Assembly (NCBI RefSeq): GCF_002138415.1
Contig: NZ_CP015612.1
Location: forward strand, 1,714,001 to 1,778,000
From: Stenotrophomonas maltophilia
GTDB lineage: Bacteria > Pseudomonadota > Gammaproteobacteria > Xanthomonadales > Xanthomonadaceae
DNA length: 64,000 nucleotides
Reading direction: 5' to 3'
Shown: one piece after another, positions 27,159 through 35,767 of the stretch
How the letters are laid out: the number at the start of each line of letters is the position of its first letter
How positions within the stretch are numbered: position 1 is the first letter of the stretch
The notes under the pieces: model-generated
Database searches by the model: none
What the model saw: only the letters and a program-made list of their open reading frames with translations
Told to the model about the DNA's origin: nothing
Made by a program: the position numbers and the translations under genes

Positions 27159-27474
27159 CCCGGCCTGCGGATGTGCCGGCGCCGGCCGGCCATCCCATGC
27201 CTTTCCCGTTGCGTTCGATCCGGTCGTGCATGAATGTCCGCGCGGCCACTCATTCCGTGTCGTTTCCGTGCTGCGCATGCAGCGCATCCGCGTGCCTGCC
27301 GCAGCGCAGCTTGACTGTGCATCGCGTGCCAATGCAGTGTGCACGGGCGGCTGTACCTGTCATCCAGTATCGCTCGCAGCATGATGTTGATGCCAGGGAC
27401 TGGCCGTATCCGAAGGGACGTGGAATCGATCCATGTCCTCAACGCCTCATGTTGTGAATGACAGGAGATTGCGA
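27159..27474. other. Intergenic region upstream of the lanthipeptide precursor
   Basis: This 316-bp gap has a GC-rich palindromic patch at 27175-27192, then sequence visibly less GC-rich than the neighbours. No tRNA, repeat or convincing gene is present; a 94-codon frame (27173-27457) has no family resemblance. The promoter for the lan genes probably lies here; TTGACT at about 27311 is a candidate -35 element, but no clear -10 follows. Confidence 0.5.
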
Positions 27475-27681
27475 ATGGATCTGAATGACGATGTTGTGTC
27501 CGGCTGGCTCAATGGCTCGGACGATGTGGATGGGTGCGCCAACCCTGCGGGTTCGCTGTTCATCTATGGCGCTGCGGCTACCGAGTCCGCACTCACCTCG
27601 GCCTCCGACACCCTGATCACCGGTGGTGGCACCGAGTGCACCACCACGATGTCCGTGGTCAATCACTGCCTGTGTTGCTGA
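27475..27681 (+). CDS. Class II lanthipeptide precursor peptide
   Basis: A 68-residue peptide directly upstream of a LanM gene. AGGAG lies seven bases before the ATG at 27475. The acidic leader (MDLNDDVVSGWLNGSDDVDG) continues with NPAG (residues 23-26), the motif found in mersacidin/lichenicidin-type leaders, and ends in a double-glycine-type site ITGGG (48-52). The predicted core is GTECTTTMSVVNHCLCC or one residue shorter. Thr53, Thr56-58 and Ser60 can be dehydrated, and Cys55, 65, 67 and 68 can close up to four (methyl)lanthionine rings. Cys21 lies in the leader. The cleavage point within the three glycines cannot be fixed by eye. Confidence 0.85.
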   Translation: MDLNDDVVSGWLNGSDDVDGCANPAGSLFIYGAAATESALTSASDTLITGGGTECTTTMSVVNHCLCC

Positions 27682-27691
27682 TGTAGCCCGA

Positions 27692-27725
27692 GCCGGCACG
27701 CAGCGCCTTGCGGCTGCGTGCCGGC
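27692..27725 (+). promoter_or_regulatory. Hairpin between lanA and lanM
   Basis: GCCGGCACGCAGC (27692-27704) pairs perfectly with 27713-27725 around an eight-base loop. It starts 10 bp after the precursor stop and is not followed by a T-run. Such a stem can protect the short precursor mRNA or partly terminate it, giving more precursor than synthetase. Confidence 0.6.
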
Positions 27726-27763
27726 AACTGGAACAGACTTCCCGATACCTTGCAGGGGGCGTA

Positions 27764-30661
27764 ATGACCGCTTCTCCGGCTGCGGCCGCGTTTGCGCGCA
27801 TCACCGAACATTTCCTTGCCCATGCGCGTGCCGCGTTGGCGGCCGGCCTGCATGACCCTGCCATTGCGCTGCAGCCCGGTGAGCGCGAACTGCTGCACGT
27901 GCAGGGCGACGCGGCGCTGCGTGAGCATGCCCAGCTCAAGCTCAATCGTGTGCTGTTGCTGGAACTGCATGCGGCTGCGCGCGGCGGTGACATCGGCCCG
28001 CTTGACAGCGCCGGTGCGCTGGACGAATTCGTAACCCTCGCCACCAGCGAGGGGTTCCATGAACATCTGCAGCGACGCTATCCGGTACTGTTGCCGCGGC
28101 TGTCGCGCATGCTCGAAGGACAATGCGCGGCCGTGGTGGAGCTGGGCGCGCGCATCGGCAGTGATCGTGCGCTGCTGACGGACCTGCTCGACGCTCCGGC
28201 AGGAGCGCTGCGTGCGATCGCGCTGGGACGGGGTGACCTGCACGGCGGCGGCCGGACCGTGGCACGGCTGCAGTTCGATGGCGGCGTGCTGATGTACAAG
28301 CCGCGCTCGCTGCGCATCGATGCGGCGCTCGATGGCCTGCTCGCTGCGGTCTTTGGCGAGGGCCCGGATCGGGTGCGCGTGCCGCGTGTGGTTGATCGCG
28401 GCAGCCATGGCTGGGCCGCGTTTGCCGCGCACCGTCATTGCGCCGATGACGAAGAACTGCGTGCCTACTACCGCGGTCTTGGCCATTGGCTGGCGATCCT
28501 GCGCCTGGTCGGTGGTACCGACATCCATCTGGAGAACCTGATCGCTGTCGGGCCGGTGCCGGTCGTGATCGATGCAGAAAGTGTGTTCTCGCAGGTGATC
28601 GACGTCGAGCCGTCGGGCCTGGGTGACGCCTACGACACGGCCATCAAGCTGATGCGCAATTCCGTACTGCGCACCGGCATTGTGCCGTTCCGCACCACCG
28701 GCCTCGGCATGGAAGGTGTGGACCTGTCGGCCGCCGGCGCATTGCCGGGCGAGCAGCCGCGGGTACAGGTGCCGGTGATTGTCGAGGATGGGACGGGGCC
28801 GGCCCGGCTGGGCATGGTCGAGGCCGAAGTCGCCATCGCGCAGAACCACCCCAGCCCACAGCCGGATGTTTCGTTGTACTGGGACCACATCAGCGAGGGC
28901 TTCATCGACGCCAGTGGGCGCCTGCGCGCGCTCGATGCAAAGGGCGAACTGATGCCACTCCTGGCGGCTTTCGAAGGCTGCCAGGTGCGGGATGTGCGGC
29001 GGCCGACAATGGCCTACGCCGAGCTCGGGCGGATGCTCTGGCATCCAGCCTCGCTGCACAAGGAAGCCCAGGCGGTTGAACGCGCGATCGATCTGCTGGT
29101 GCGCAATGCAGCGGTGTCACCGGCTGCGCCATCGGACCTGGAAACCGTACGTGGAGAAGTGGACGACCTGCGCCACGGTGACATTCCGATCTTCACTTCG
29201 CAGCTGGACGCGACCCGCATCCGCTCCATCGCCGACAACTGGCGTGCGATGCGCATTGACCTCGAAGACGTGACCATCCGCAGCACGTTGGTGGCCACCG
29301 ACCTGAACCAGCACGCGCTGGCCCGCGCCGAGGCTCGGTCTGGCTACAGCTACGCCGCGCAGCAGCCTCGCGCGGACGATCTGGACCTGCGCCGACGAAC
29401 GCTTGCGGCACGCGCGGTGGAGAATCTTCTGCGTCTGGCCGTGCACGGTGAAGATGGTTCGATGACGTGGATCACGCCCGAGGTGACCCGCACAGGATGG
29501 ACCGTCCAGCCGGTGCAGCCCGACCTGTATTTCGGGCTGGGAGGCATTGCGTTCGCGCTGGCGGCCTACCGCCGGGAAGTGGATCAGGGCCGCGCCGATC
29601 CGGTGGCTGGGCTGGATCCGGCCATCGAAGGCGCCATTGCGGTGTTCCAGACCATGTGCGAGCGCCATCCCGCCGGGATCGATGGTGGTTTCGTCGGCTC
29701 GGGCTCGCAGATCTGGACCCTGCTGGCATTGCATGATCTGCTGCAGCGCCCCGCACTGCTCGCGCTGGCCGAGCGCTGTGCGGAAGGAGTGGAACGTCGT
29801 GGTTTCCAGGGGCCGGTGAAATTCGAACTGATTGATGGCGTGTCCGGCATGATCCTGCCGCTGCTGGCGCTGGCCGAGGCCACTGGCAGAACGCGCTGGC
29901 TGGAGTTGGCGGCTGCGGCCGGGCGCCGCATGCAGGAAGCGGCGATCGTCGATGCCGACGGCGCACGCTGGCCGACGCCACAGTTCCGCGAGCCGATCGG
30001 TGGCTTTGGCCACGGCGCGATGGGCATGGGCTGGGCGCTGGCACGGCTGGCGCGTTCGGATGCCGGCAGCGTGCCCGAGCGGGCCGCCTGGCGGCAGTTG
30101 GCCGAAGGAGCGTTTGCGTTCCAGGCGGCACTGTTCGAACCGCACACCGGGCACTGGCGGGACATCCACCTGCAGGATGGGCAGAAGAACTTCCCGACCT
30201 GGTGCCATGGCAGTGTTGGCATCGGTCTGGCGGCGGCGGATCTGTATGCCCGCACCGGCGATCCCGCGCAGTTGCGTGACATGCGGCGGGCTGTGGCCGA
30301 CGCGCGCGGCAAATGGGGGTTCAGCCACACTCTGTGCCACGGCGATGTGTCCACCCGGGAGCTGCTGGTGCTGGCGGCTGCGCTGGATCCGGAGGGATGT
30401 CCCTATCCGCAGGATGAGGCCGCCATCGAGATCGTTTCTTCGATCGAGGAGCACCAGGGCATGGTCGGCGGACTGACCCGCGCGGCCTTTACTCCGGGCC
30501 TGATGATCGGCCTGGCAGGTGCGATCTATGGCTTCCTGCGCATGCATCCGGCCTGCGCGCTGCCGTCGCCGTTGCTGCAGGAGACGGCGGCGGCGCGGGT
30601 CGATGCCCCGGCATCGCGTTCCAGTGCCGCGCAGGACCGACCGGCGCTGGCCGAGGTCTGA
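27764..30661 (+). CDS. Class II lanthipeptide synthetase LanM
   Basis: A 965-residue bifunctional enzyme that dehydrates Ser/Thr and then cyclises with Cys. The N-terminal DUF4135 dehydratase domain has GDLHGGGRTVARL leading to VLMYKPRSLRID (residues 157-185) and the kinase-like GGTDIHLENLIA with PVVIDAE (251-272). The C-terminal LanC-like cyclase domain begins near residue 585 (DLYFGLGGIAFAL). Its zinc ligands are visible: Cys814 in WCHGSVG, and Cys858-His859 in LCHGD. ATG at 27764 with a GGGGGC upstream; an earlier in-frame start at 27623 would overlap the precursor. No LanT, protease or immunity gene follows; the next gene is convergent. Confidence 0.93.
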   Translation: MTASPAAAAFARITEHFLAHARAALAAGLHDPAIALQPGERELLHVQGDAALREHAQLKLNRVLLLELHAAARGGDIGPLDSAGALDEFVTLATSEGFHEHLQRRYPVLLPRLSRMLEGQCAAVVELGARIGSDRALLTDLLDAPAGALRAIALGRGDLHGGGRTVARLQFDGGVLMYKPRSLRIDAALDGLLAAVFGEGPDRVRVPRVVDRGSHGWAAFAAHRHCADDEELRAYYRGLGHWLAILRLVGGTDIHLENLIAVGPVPVVIDAESVFSQVIDVEPSGLGDAYDTAIKLMRNSVLRTGIVPFRTTGLGMEGVDLSAAGALPGEQPRVQVPVIVEDGTGPARLGMVEAEVAIAQNHPSPQPDVSLYWDHISEGFIDASGRLRALDAKGELMPLLAAFEGCQVRDVRRPTMAYAELGRMLWHPASLHKEAQAVERAIDLLVRNAAVSPAAPSDLETVRGEVDDLRHGDIPIFTSQLDATRIRSIADNWRAMRIDLEDVTIRSTLVATDLNQHALARAEARSGYSYAAQQPRADDLDLRRRTLAARAVENLLRLAVHGEDGSMTWITPEVTRTGWTVQPVQPDLYFGLGGIAFALAAYRREVDQGRADPVAGLDPAIEGAIAVFQTMCERHPAGIDGGFVGSGSQIWTLLALHDLLQRPALLALAERCAEGVERRGFQGPVKFELIDGVSGMILPLLALAEATGRTRWLELAAAAGRRMQEAAIVDADGARWPTPQFREPIGGFGHGAMGMGWALARLARSDAGSVPERAAWRQLAEGAFAFQAALFEPHTGHWRDIHLQDGQKNFPTWCHGSVGIGLAAADLYARTGDPAQLRDMRRAVADARGKWGFSHTLCHGDVSTRELLVLAAALDPEGCPYPQDEAAIEIVSSIEEHQGMVGGLTRAAFTPGLMIGLAGAIYGFLRMHPACALPSPLLQETAAARVDAPASRSSAAQDRPALAEV

Positions 30662-30682
30662 GCCGGACCGGTCCGGTCGCGA

Positions 30683-31252
30683 TCAGCGGCTGGGATCGCG
30701 TTCCGGACTTGGCCGCTTTGCCAGCTTGCGCTGCAGCGAACGCCGGTGCATGCCGAGCAGGCGCGCTGCCGCGGACACGTTGCCGCCGGTCTCGTGCATC
30801 GCCTGCTGGATGTGTTCCCACTGCAGGCGGCTGATCGGCGTCATCGCGTCCGGCACTTCCATTTCGCCATCGTCGGCCGGGCCGTCGTCTTCCTCGCCGA
30901 GGGCGCGCAGGATCATCGGCACCGTGGCCGGCTTCGGCAGGTAGTCGTCGGCGCCGAGCTTGATCGCCTCCACGGCGGTGGCGATGCTGGCGTAGCCGGT
31001 CACCAGCAGGATCCGCATGTCCGCGCGCAGCGCGCGCAGCGGCTGGATCAGGGCCAGGCCGGAATCGCTGCCCAGCTTCAGATCAATCAGCGCGAACGCC
31101 GGCGGGTGCTGGCGGGCCAGCGCAAGCGCGCTGGCGGCATCCTGTGCGGTCTGGGTTTCCAGCCCCTTGCGGGCCAGGCTGCGCTGCAGCGTGCGCAGGT
31201 ACAGTTCGTCATCGTCGACCAGCAGGCCGAGGGTGGAGTGGTGAAGGCTCAT
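30683..31252 (-). CDS. RegA/PrrA-type response regulator
   Basis: A 189-residue regulator. The receiver domain has LVDDDELYLR (acidic pocket), phosphoacceptor Asp57 in FALIDLKL, and the KPA lysine in YLPKPATV. The short C-terminal Fis-like helix-turn-helix (NVSAAARLLGMHRRSLQRKL) is the hallmark of RegA/PrrA/ActR, global redox regulators of respiration and carbon metabolism. Its ATG overlaps the sensor kinase stop (ATGA), so the pair is translationally coupled. It is convergent with lanM, 21 bp away. Confidence 0.9.
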   Translation of the reverse strand: MSLHHSTLGLLVDDDELYLRTLQRSLARKGLETQTAQDAASALALARQHPPAFALIDLKLGSDSGLALIQPLRALRADMRILLVTGYASIATAVEAIKLGADDYLPKPATVPMILRALGEEDDGPADDGEMEVPDAMTPISRLQWEHIQQAMHETGGNVSAAARLLGMHRRSLQRKLAKRPSPERDPSR

Positions 31253-32475
31253 GGGGTGTCCTCGCGTGGGGCCAGCGGCAGGCGGAAGCCGACGCGGCTG
31301 CCGGCCCCCTGGGCCGGGCGCATCCACATCTCGCCGTCGAGGCGTTCGATGGTGGCATGGGACAGGGCCAGGCCGACGCCCATGCCCTCGCTTTTGCTGC
31401 TGCCGAACAGCTTGCCCGGCAGCACCGCGGCACGTGCGTCGAAGCCGTGGCCGTAGTCGCGGACTTCGCCGATCAAATCGTCGCCTTCGATGCGCAGGTC
31501 CAGGTCCACGCGCGGCCGGCCGGCCTGTTCGCCGGCATCGGCGGCATTGTTGAGCAGGACCATCAGCAGATGGCCCACGCCCGGGTCGAGTGGCAGCCGC
31601 AGCGGCGCATCGTCGTTGCGGTGCAGGTCGATGGTCGGCCGCACCAGGCGCCATTGCTCCAGCACCTGCTGGGCGCTGGAGTGGCTGCGACCCGGTGCGT
31701 CGGCCGAGGCCGGAGCAGCCAGCGCCAGCACGCGCTCGCGGCACTGCACCAGCAGCTCGCGCAGGGTTTCCATGTCCTCGCGCACTTCCGGCTCTTCGCT
31801 GCGTTCGGCGACGTCATCGGCGAGCAGGGTCATGGTCGCCAGCGGCGTATTCAGTTCATGCGCCACCGAGGCGGCATGGGTGGCCAGGGCGACGATGCCC
31901 TCGTTGCGGGCGAAGCGTTCGCGCAGGGCCGACAGTTCCAGTTCGCGCTGGCGCAGCGCCAGTGCCAGGCGGGTGGAGAAGGTCAGCACGACCGCCGCGG
32001 AAATCAGGAAATTGGCGACCACGCCCCAGCGGTTGAGGTCCTGCGCACGGAAATAGCCATCCGGCAGCGACTGGCCGAGGATGCCGCTGGCGGCGTAGCC
32101 GAGCAGGCAGGCCAGCGCGACCGCCAGTGCCCAGCGCAGGGGCAGGGCGAACGCGGCGAGCGCGATCAGGATCAGGAACAGCGAACTGAACGGGTTGGCC
32201 ATGCCGCCGCTCCAGCCCACCATCCAGGTCAGGATGATCACGTCCACCAGGATGTGGCCGAACGCGGTCAGTGGCGCGGTGTCGGCCGCCTCCGGGCGCA
32301 GCTGGGTGTAGATGTTGAACAGGGTCAGCACGGCGACGCCGGCCCACAGCGGCAGCTGCGGCAATGGCAGGCCCAGCACCCAGGTGGCGACCAGGATGGT
32401 GGCGGCCTGGCCACCTACGGCAAGCCAGCGCAGGCTGCACAGGGTACGGAGAAACGGGGCGTCGGGACCGGTCAT
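31249..32475 (-). CDS. RegB/PrrB-type redox sensor histidine kinase
   Basis: A 408-residue membrane kinase with about six transmembrane helices in residues 15-170. Residues 90-96 are GGMANPF, the GGxxNPF quinone-binding motif of RegB. The H-box is SVAHELNTPLATM with His206. Cys245 (LVQCRERVL) sits where RegB has its redox-active cysteine. The ATPase domain has NNAADAG, DYGHGF and GMGVGLAL. In relatives the kinase is held inactive by oxidised ubiquinone. The neighbouring genome supplies respiratory targets (sdh, cytochromes), but control of them here is inference. Confidence 0.9.
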   Translation of the reverse strand: MTGPDAPFLRTLCSLRWLAVGGQAATILVATWVLGLPLPQLPLWAGVAVLTLFNIYTQLRPEAADTAPLTAFGHILVDVIILTWMVGWSGGMANPFSSLFLILIALAAFALPLRWALAVALACLLGYAASGILGQSLPDGYFRAQDLNRWGVVANFLISAAVVLTFSTRLALALRQRELELSALRERFARNEGIVALATHAASVAHELNTPLATMTLLADDVAERSEEPEVREDMETLRELLVQCRERVLALAAPASADAPGRSHSSAQQVLEQWRLVRPTIDLHRNDDAPLRLPLDPGVGHLLMVLLNNAADAGEQAGRPRVDLDLRIEGDDLIGEVRDYGHGFDARAAVLPGKLFGSSKSEGMGVGLALSHATIERLDGEMWMRPAQGAGSRVGFRLPLAPREDTP

Positions 32476-32589
32476 TCACGCTCATCGTATGCGTTCACGC
32501 GTGCACATGCCTGCGACAATCGGCCGCAGCCGTGCCGCCGGCTGAATGCGAGTCACCCGGAATGCGGGGACGGGCGGTAGAATGCGCCC

Positions 32590-33855
32590 ATGCACGACGC
32601 CGTCACCCGCCCGACTCCTCCCTCCGATGCCACCTCCTGGCCCCGCCGCCAGACCCATGCCGTACAGATCGGTGGGGTCACCGTAGGTGGAGGCAAGCCG
32701 GTGGTGGTTCAGTCGATGACCAACACTGACACGTCCGACGTGGCCTCCAGCGTGAAGCAGGTGGCCGAGCTGTGGCGTGCGGGTTCGGAAATGGTGCGGT
32801 TGACCGTCAACACCGTTGAAGCCGCTGCGGCGATCCCGCGCATCGTCGACAAGCTGGCGATGATGGGCATCGACGTGCCGCTGATCGGTGACTTCCATTA
32901 CAACGGCCACCAGCTGCTGACCGCCGAGCCGGCGTGTGCCGAAGCGCTGGCCAAGTACCGCATCAACCCGGGCAACGTCGGCTTCGGCAAGAAGAAGGAC
33001 CTGCAGTTCGCCCAGTTGATCGAGTTCGCGATCCGCTACAACAAGCCGGTGCGCATCGGCGCCAACTGGGGCTCGCTGGACCAGGCCCTGGCGGCGAAGC
33101 TGATGGACGAGAACAACCATCGCGAACAGCCCTGGGATGCCGGCCGCGTGCTGCGCGAGGCGCTGATCCGCTCGGCGCTGGATTCGGCCGAACAGGCGGT
33201 GGAGCTCGGCCTGCCGCGCGACCGCATCGTGCTGTCGGCCAAGGTCAGTGGCGTGCAGGAGCTGATCGCGGTGTACCGCGACCTGGCCCAGCGCTCGGAC
33301 TTCGCCCTGCACCTGGGCCTGACCGAGGCCGGTATCGGCAGCAAGGGCATCGTCGCCTCGTCCGCGGCGCTGAGTGTGCTGCTGCAGGAAGGCATCGGTG
33401 ACACCATCCGCATCTCGCTGACCCCGGAACCGGGCCAGTCGCGTACGCAGGAAGTGATCGTCGCCCAGGAACTGCTGCAGACCACCGGCCAGCGTGCCTT
33501 CACGCCGCTGGTCACGGCCTGCCCGGGCTGCGGCCGCACCACCTCCGAGTTCTTCCAGGAACTGGCCAAGGTGGTGCAGAACCACGTGCGCGAGAAGATG
33601 CCGCTGTGGAAGATCCACCACCCGGGTGCAGAGAACATGACCCTGGCGGTGATGGGCTGCATCGTCAACGGGCCGGGTGAGTCGCGCCATGCCAACATCG
33701 GCATCTCGCTGCCGGGCACGGGTGAAACGCCCGCAGCGCCGGTATTCGTCGATGGCGAGAAGAAGGTGACCCTGCGTGGCGACAACATCGCCCAGGAATT
33801 CGTCGCCCTGATCGACGATTACGTCGAACACAAATATGTCCGAAGCGCCGGATAA
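32590..33855 (+). CDS. ispG: 4-hydroxy-3-methylbut-2-enyl-diphosphate synthase
   Basis: A 421-residue iron-sulfur enzyme of the MEP isoprenoid pathway converting MEcPP to [26 protein letters not shown] at the N-terminus and [11 protein letters not shown] form the TIM barrel. The [4Fe-4S] ligands are in [13 protein letters not shown] and [12 protein letters not shown]. It overlaps the next gene by 20 bp. Confidence 0.96.
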   Translation: MHDAVTRPTPPSDATSWPRRQTHAVQIGGVTVGGGKPVVVQSMTNTDTSDVASSVKQVAELWRAGSEMVRLTVNTVEAAAAIPRIVDKLAMMGIDVPLIGDFHYNGHQLLTAEPACAEALAKYRINPGNVGFGKKKDLQFAQLIEFAIRYNKPVRIGANWGSLDQALAAKLMDENNHREQPWDAGRVLREALIRSALDSAEQAVELGLPRDRIVLSAKVSGVQELIAVYRDLAQRSDFALHLGLTEAGIGSKGIVASSAALSVLLQEGIGDTIRISLTPEPGQSRTQEVIVAQELLQTTGQRAFTPLVTACPGCGRTTSEFFQELAKVVQNHVREKMPLWKIHHPGAENMTLAVMGCIVNGPGESRHANIGISLPGTGETPAAPVFVDGEKKVTLRGDNIAQEFVALIDDYVEHKYVRSAG

Positions 33856-34585
33856 GCCCGCGATCCTCGCTGCGCCGGAGTCCGCCTCCGGTTTCCGCCA
33901 CTGGATGGCGCGCAATGCCTGGCGTCTGGTGCTGCTGTTCGGTGGCGTGCTGCTGCCGCTGGCAGGCTTTGTCGCCCTGGCGGACGAAGTGCACGAGTTT
34001 GAATCGTTCCATTTCGACGCGCCGCTGCTGTGGCAGATGCATGGCCTGCATTCGCCGTGGCTGGACCGCTTCTTCGTGCTCATCTCGAAACTGGGCTACG
34101 AGTGGTTCCTGATCCCGGCCGACGTGCTGATCATCGGCGTGCTGCTGGGCTACCGGCGTTGGCGTGAGGCCACCTTCGTGGCGGTCAGCTTCGTCGGCTC
34201 GGCGCTGCTGAACATGGGCAGCAAGCACTTCTTCCAGCGCCAGCGGCCGAGCCTGTGGGAATCGATCGCGCCGGAATCGACGTTCAGCTTCCCCAGCGGC
34301 CATGCGATGGGCTCGATGACCCTGGCGGTGACCTTGGTACTGCTGGCCTGGAACACCCGCTGGCGCTGGCCGGTGCTGCTGCTGGCACCGGCATTCAGCC
34401 TGCTGGTCAGCGTGTCCCGGGTCTACCTGGGGGTGCATTACCCCTCCGATATCCTGGCCGGATGGTGTGCCGCGCTGGTTTGGGTGGTAGGGTGCTATCT
34501 GGTCATGTTCAGTCGCCGGCACCCATGGCGACGTCACGGCTCGCCGCCAGCGAAGGCCAGCGAAGCATCATCACAGGGGGTTTGA
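33836..34585 (+). CDS. PAP2-family membrane phosphatase
   Basis: A 249-residue integral membrane protein with the three-part phosphatidic acid phosphatase signature: [18 protein letters not shown] and [17 protein letters not shown] with its catalytic histidines. About six membrane segments. Members dephosphorylate phosphatidic acid, undecaprenyl diphosphate or similar lipid phosphates. Its 20-bp overlap with ispG suggests coupling to isoprenoid metabolism, which would fit an undecaprenyl-PP phosphatase, but this is inference. Confidence 0.88.
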   Translation: MSEAPDKPAILAAPESASGFRHWMARNAWRLVLLFGGVLLPLAGFVALADEVHEFESFHFDAPLLWQMHGLHSPWLDRFFVLISKLGYEWFLIPADVLIIGVLLGYRRWREATFVAVSFVGSALLNMGSKHFFQRQRPSLWESIAPESTFSFPSGHAMGSMTLAVTLVLLAWNTRWRWPVLLLAPAFSLLVSVSRVYLGVHYPSDILAGWCAALVWVVGCYLVMFSRRHPWRRHGSPPAKASEASSQGV

Positions 34586-34785
34586 CGTGGATGGCCCTTG
34601 AGGGACGTCTACGTGATAGATCAGTTGTTTCGTTGCAGCAGGTTCTGCAAGACAGGGGGCAAGCACAACGCGCCGTACTGTGATGCGCAAGGCAGATCGC
34701 CGCCGCCGCATTCCAGACGCGCTTGCAGGGTATCGGCACCCTGTCTAGCTTGACCTGCAATGGCCGCATTCGAAGAGGTACGTGA

Positions 34786-35433
34786 ATGACGATTCGAGTC
34801 TACCTGGTGGATGACCACGCGCTGGTCCGCACCGGGATGAAGATGATTCTGTCGGGGGAAACCGACATCGAAGTGGTGGGCGAAGCCGAGACCGGCGAAG
34901 ACGCGCTGCGTGAAGTCCGTCAGCTGCTGCCGGATGTGGTGCTGTGTGACCTGCACCTGCCGGGTGTGAGTGGCATGGAAGTGACCGAGCGCATCGTGCG
35001 CAGCCACCGCAATACCCGCGTGGTGATCGTGTCGGTGCTGGAAGATGGCCCGCTGCCGAAGCGGCTGCTCGAGGCTGGCGCCGCCGGTTACATCGGCAAG
35101 GGTTGCGATGCGCAGGAGCTGTTGCGCGCGGTGCGTGACGTGGCCGGTGGCCGTCGTTACCTGGGCACCAGCATCGCGCAGAATCTGGCGCTGTCGACGG
35201 TGGAAGGTAACGGTTCGCCGTTCGACAGCCTGTCGCCGCGCGAGCTGGAGGTGGCGTTGCTGCTGACCCAGGGCCTGCGCCAGGAAGACATCGCGCGACG
35301 GCTGAGCCTGAGTGCGAAGACGGTGAACACGCACAAGGCGCGGCTGTTCGAGAAGATGGGGATCCACGACAACATCGCGCTGGCGCGCATGGCCAGCCAG
35401 TACGGGCTGGTGGATCCGGCACGGCCGTTGTGA
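34786..35433 (+). CDS. GacA/UvrY-type response regulator (NarL family)
   Basis: A 215-residue response regulator. The receiver has YLVDDHALVRTG, phosphoacceptor Asp55 in LCDLHLPG and Lys105 in GYIGKGC. The LuxR-type helix-turn-helix is LSPRELEVALLLTQGLRQEDIARRLSLSAKTVNTHKARLFEKMG, broken here only by reading. The sequence fits GacA, the regulator that controls small RsmY/Z-type RNAs in gammaproteobacteria. Its kinase is not in the window. A 200-bp upstream gap contains no gene; TTGACC at about 34750 may be its -35 box. Confidence 0.88.
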   Translation: MTIRVYLVDDHALVRTGMKMILSGETDIEVVGEAETGEDALREVRQLLPDVVLCDLHLPGVSGMEVTERIVRSHRNTRVVIVSVLEDGPLPKRLLEAGAAGYIGKGCDAQELLRAVRDVAGGRRYLGTSIAQNLALSTVEGNGSPFDSLSPRELEVALLLTQGLRQEDIARRLSLSAKTVNTHKARLFEKMGIHDNIALARMASQYGLVDPARPL

Positions 35434-35490
35434 GGGTTTCGGCCAACGGCTGAACCCCTCGCGGTGGTGGTGCGGTTGGATTGTGGTGGT

Positions 35491-35596
35491 TGGCCGGGCG
35501 GATGGGTTGAGCAGGGGACGCTGCAAGTACGTCCTTGTAAGCTCGGTCGCCGCATCCATGCGGCTCACGCCCCTGCACAACCCATCCGCCCGGCCA
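35491..35596 (+). repeat. Long hairpin L4 (three-way-junction family)
   Basis: The 27-nt arms (35491-35517 with 35570-35596; left arm begins TGGCCGGGCGGATGGG) pair with one mismatch. The 52-nt core at 35518-35569 is the L1 type: ACGCTGCAAG, TAC-GTCCTT-GTA, then CCGC-ATCCAT-GCGG and CTCACG. The right flank CGGACAGTTTCCG matches the flank motif of L1, L2 and L7. Solitary copy after the GacA-type gene. Confidence 0.85.
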
Positions 35597-35677
35597 CGGA
35601 CAGTTTCCGTGCGCCGCCACCGCGGAATGAAGATTGAAAAGCAGGAGCGGGTCGCGCGCTGTGCGCGCTCGTCGCCT

Positions 35678-35719
35678 GGGGTCGGATCCCTTTCCCGGTG
35701 GGAAAGGGCTCTGACCCTT
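35678..35719. repeat. GGGGTCAGA-type palindrome, imperfect
   Basis: GGGGTCGGATCCCTTTCCC pairs with GGGAAAGGGCTCTGACCC, with a few mismatches. It belongs to the same family as the palindromes at 12993 and 63747. It fills the gap between L4 and eda. Confidence 0.65.
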
Positions 35720-35767
35720 GATGATGCCGGAGCCGAGCGTGGGCGCGGCTCTACACCTTTGTCGGGC

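Noticed and set aside
25437..27344. A 635-codon minus-strand frame
   Set aside because: Antisense to panD and pgi, which are unmistakable; the translated product is Arg/His/Gln-rich with no domain.
27173..27457. A 94-codon frame ahead of the lanthipeptide precursor
   Set aside because: Cys-containing but with no leader-like features, no ribosome binding site and no resemblance to precursors; considered as a second lanthipeptide and dropped.
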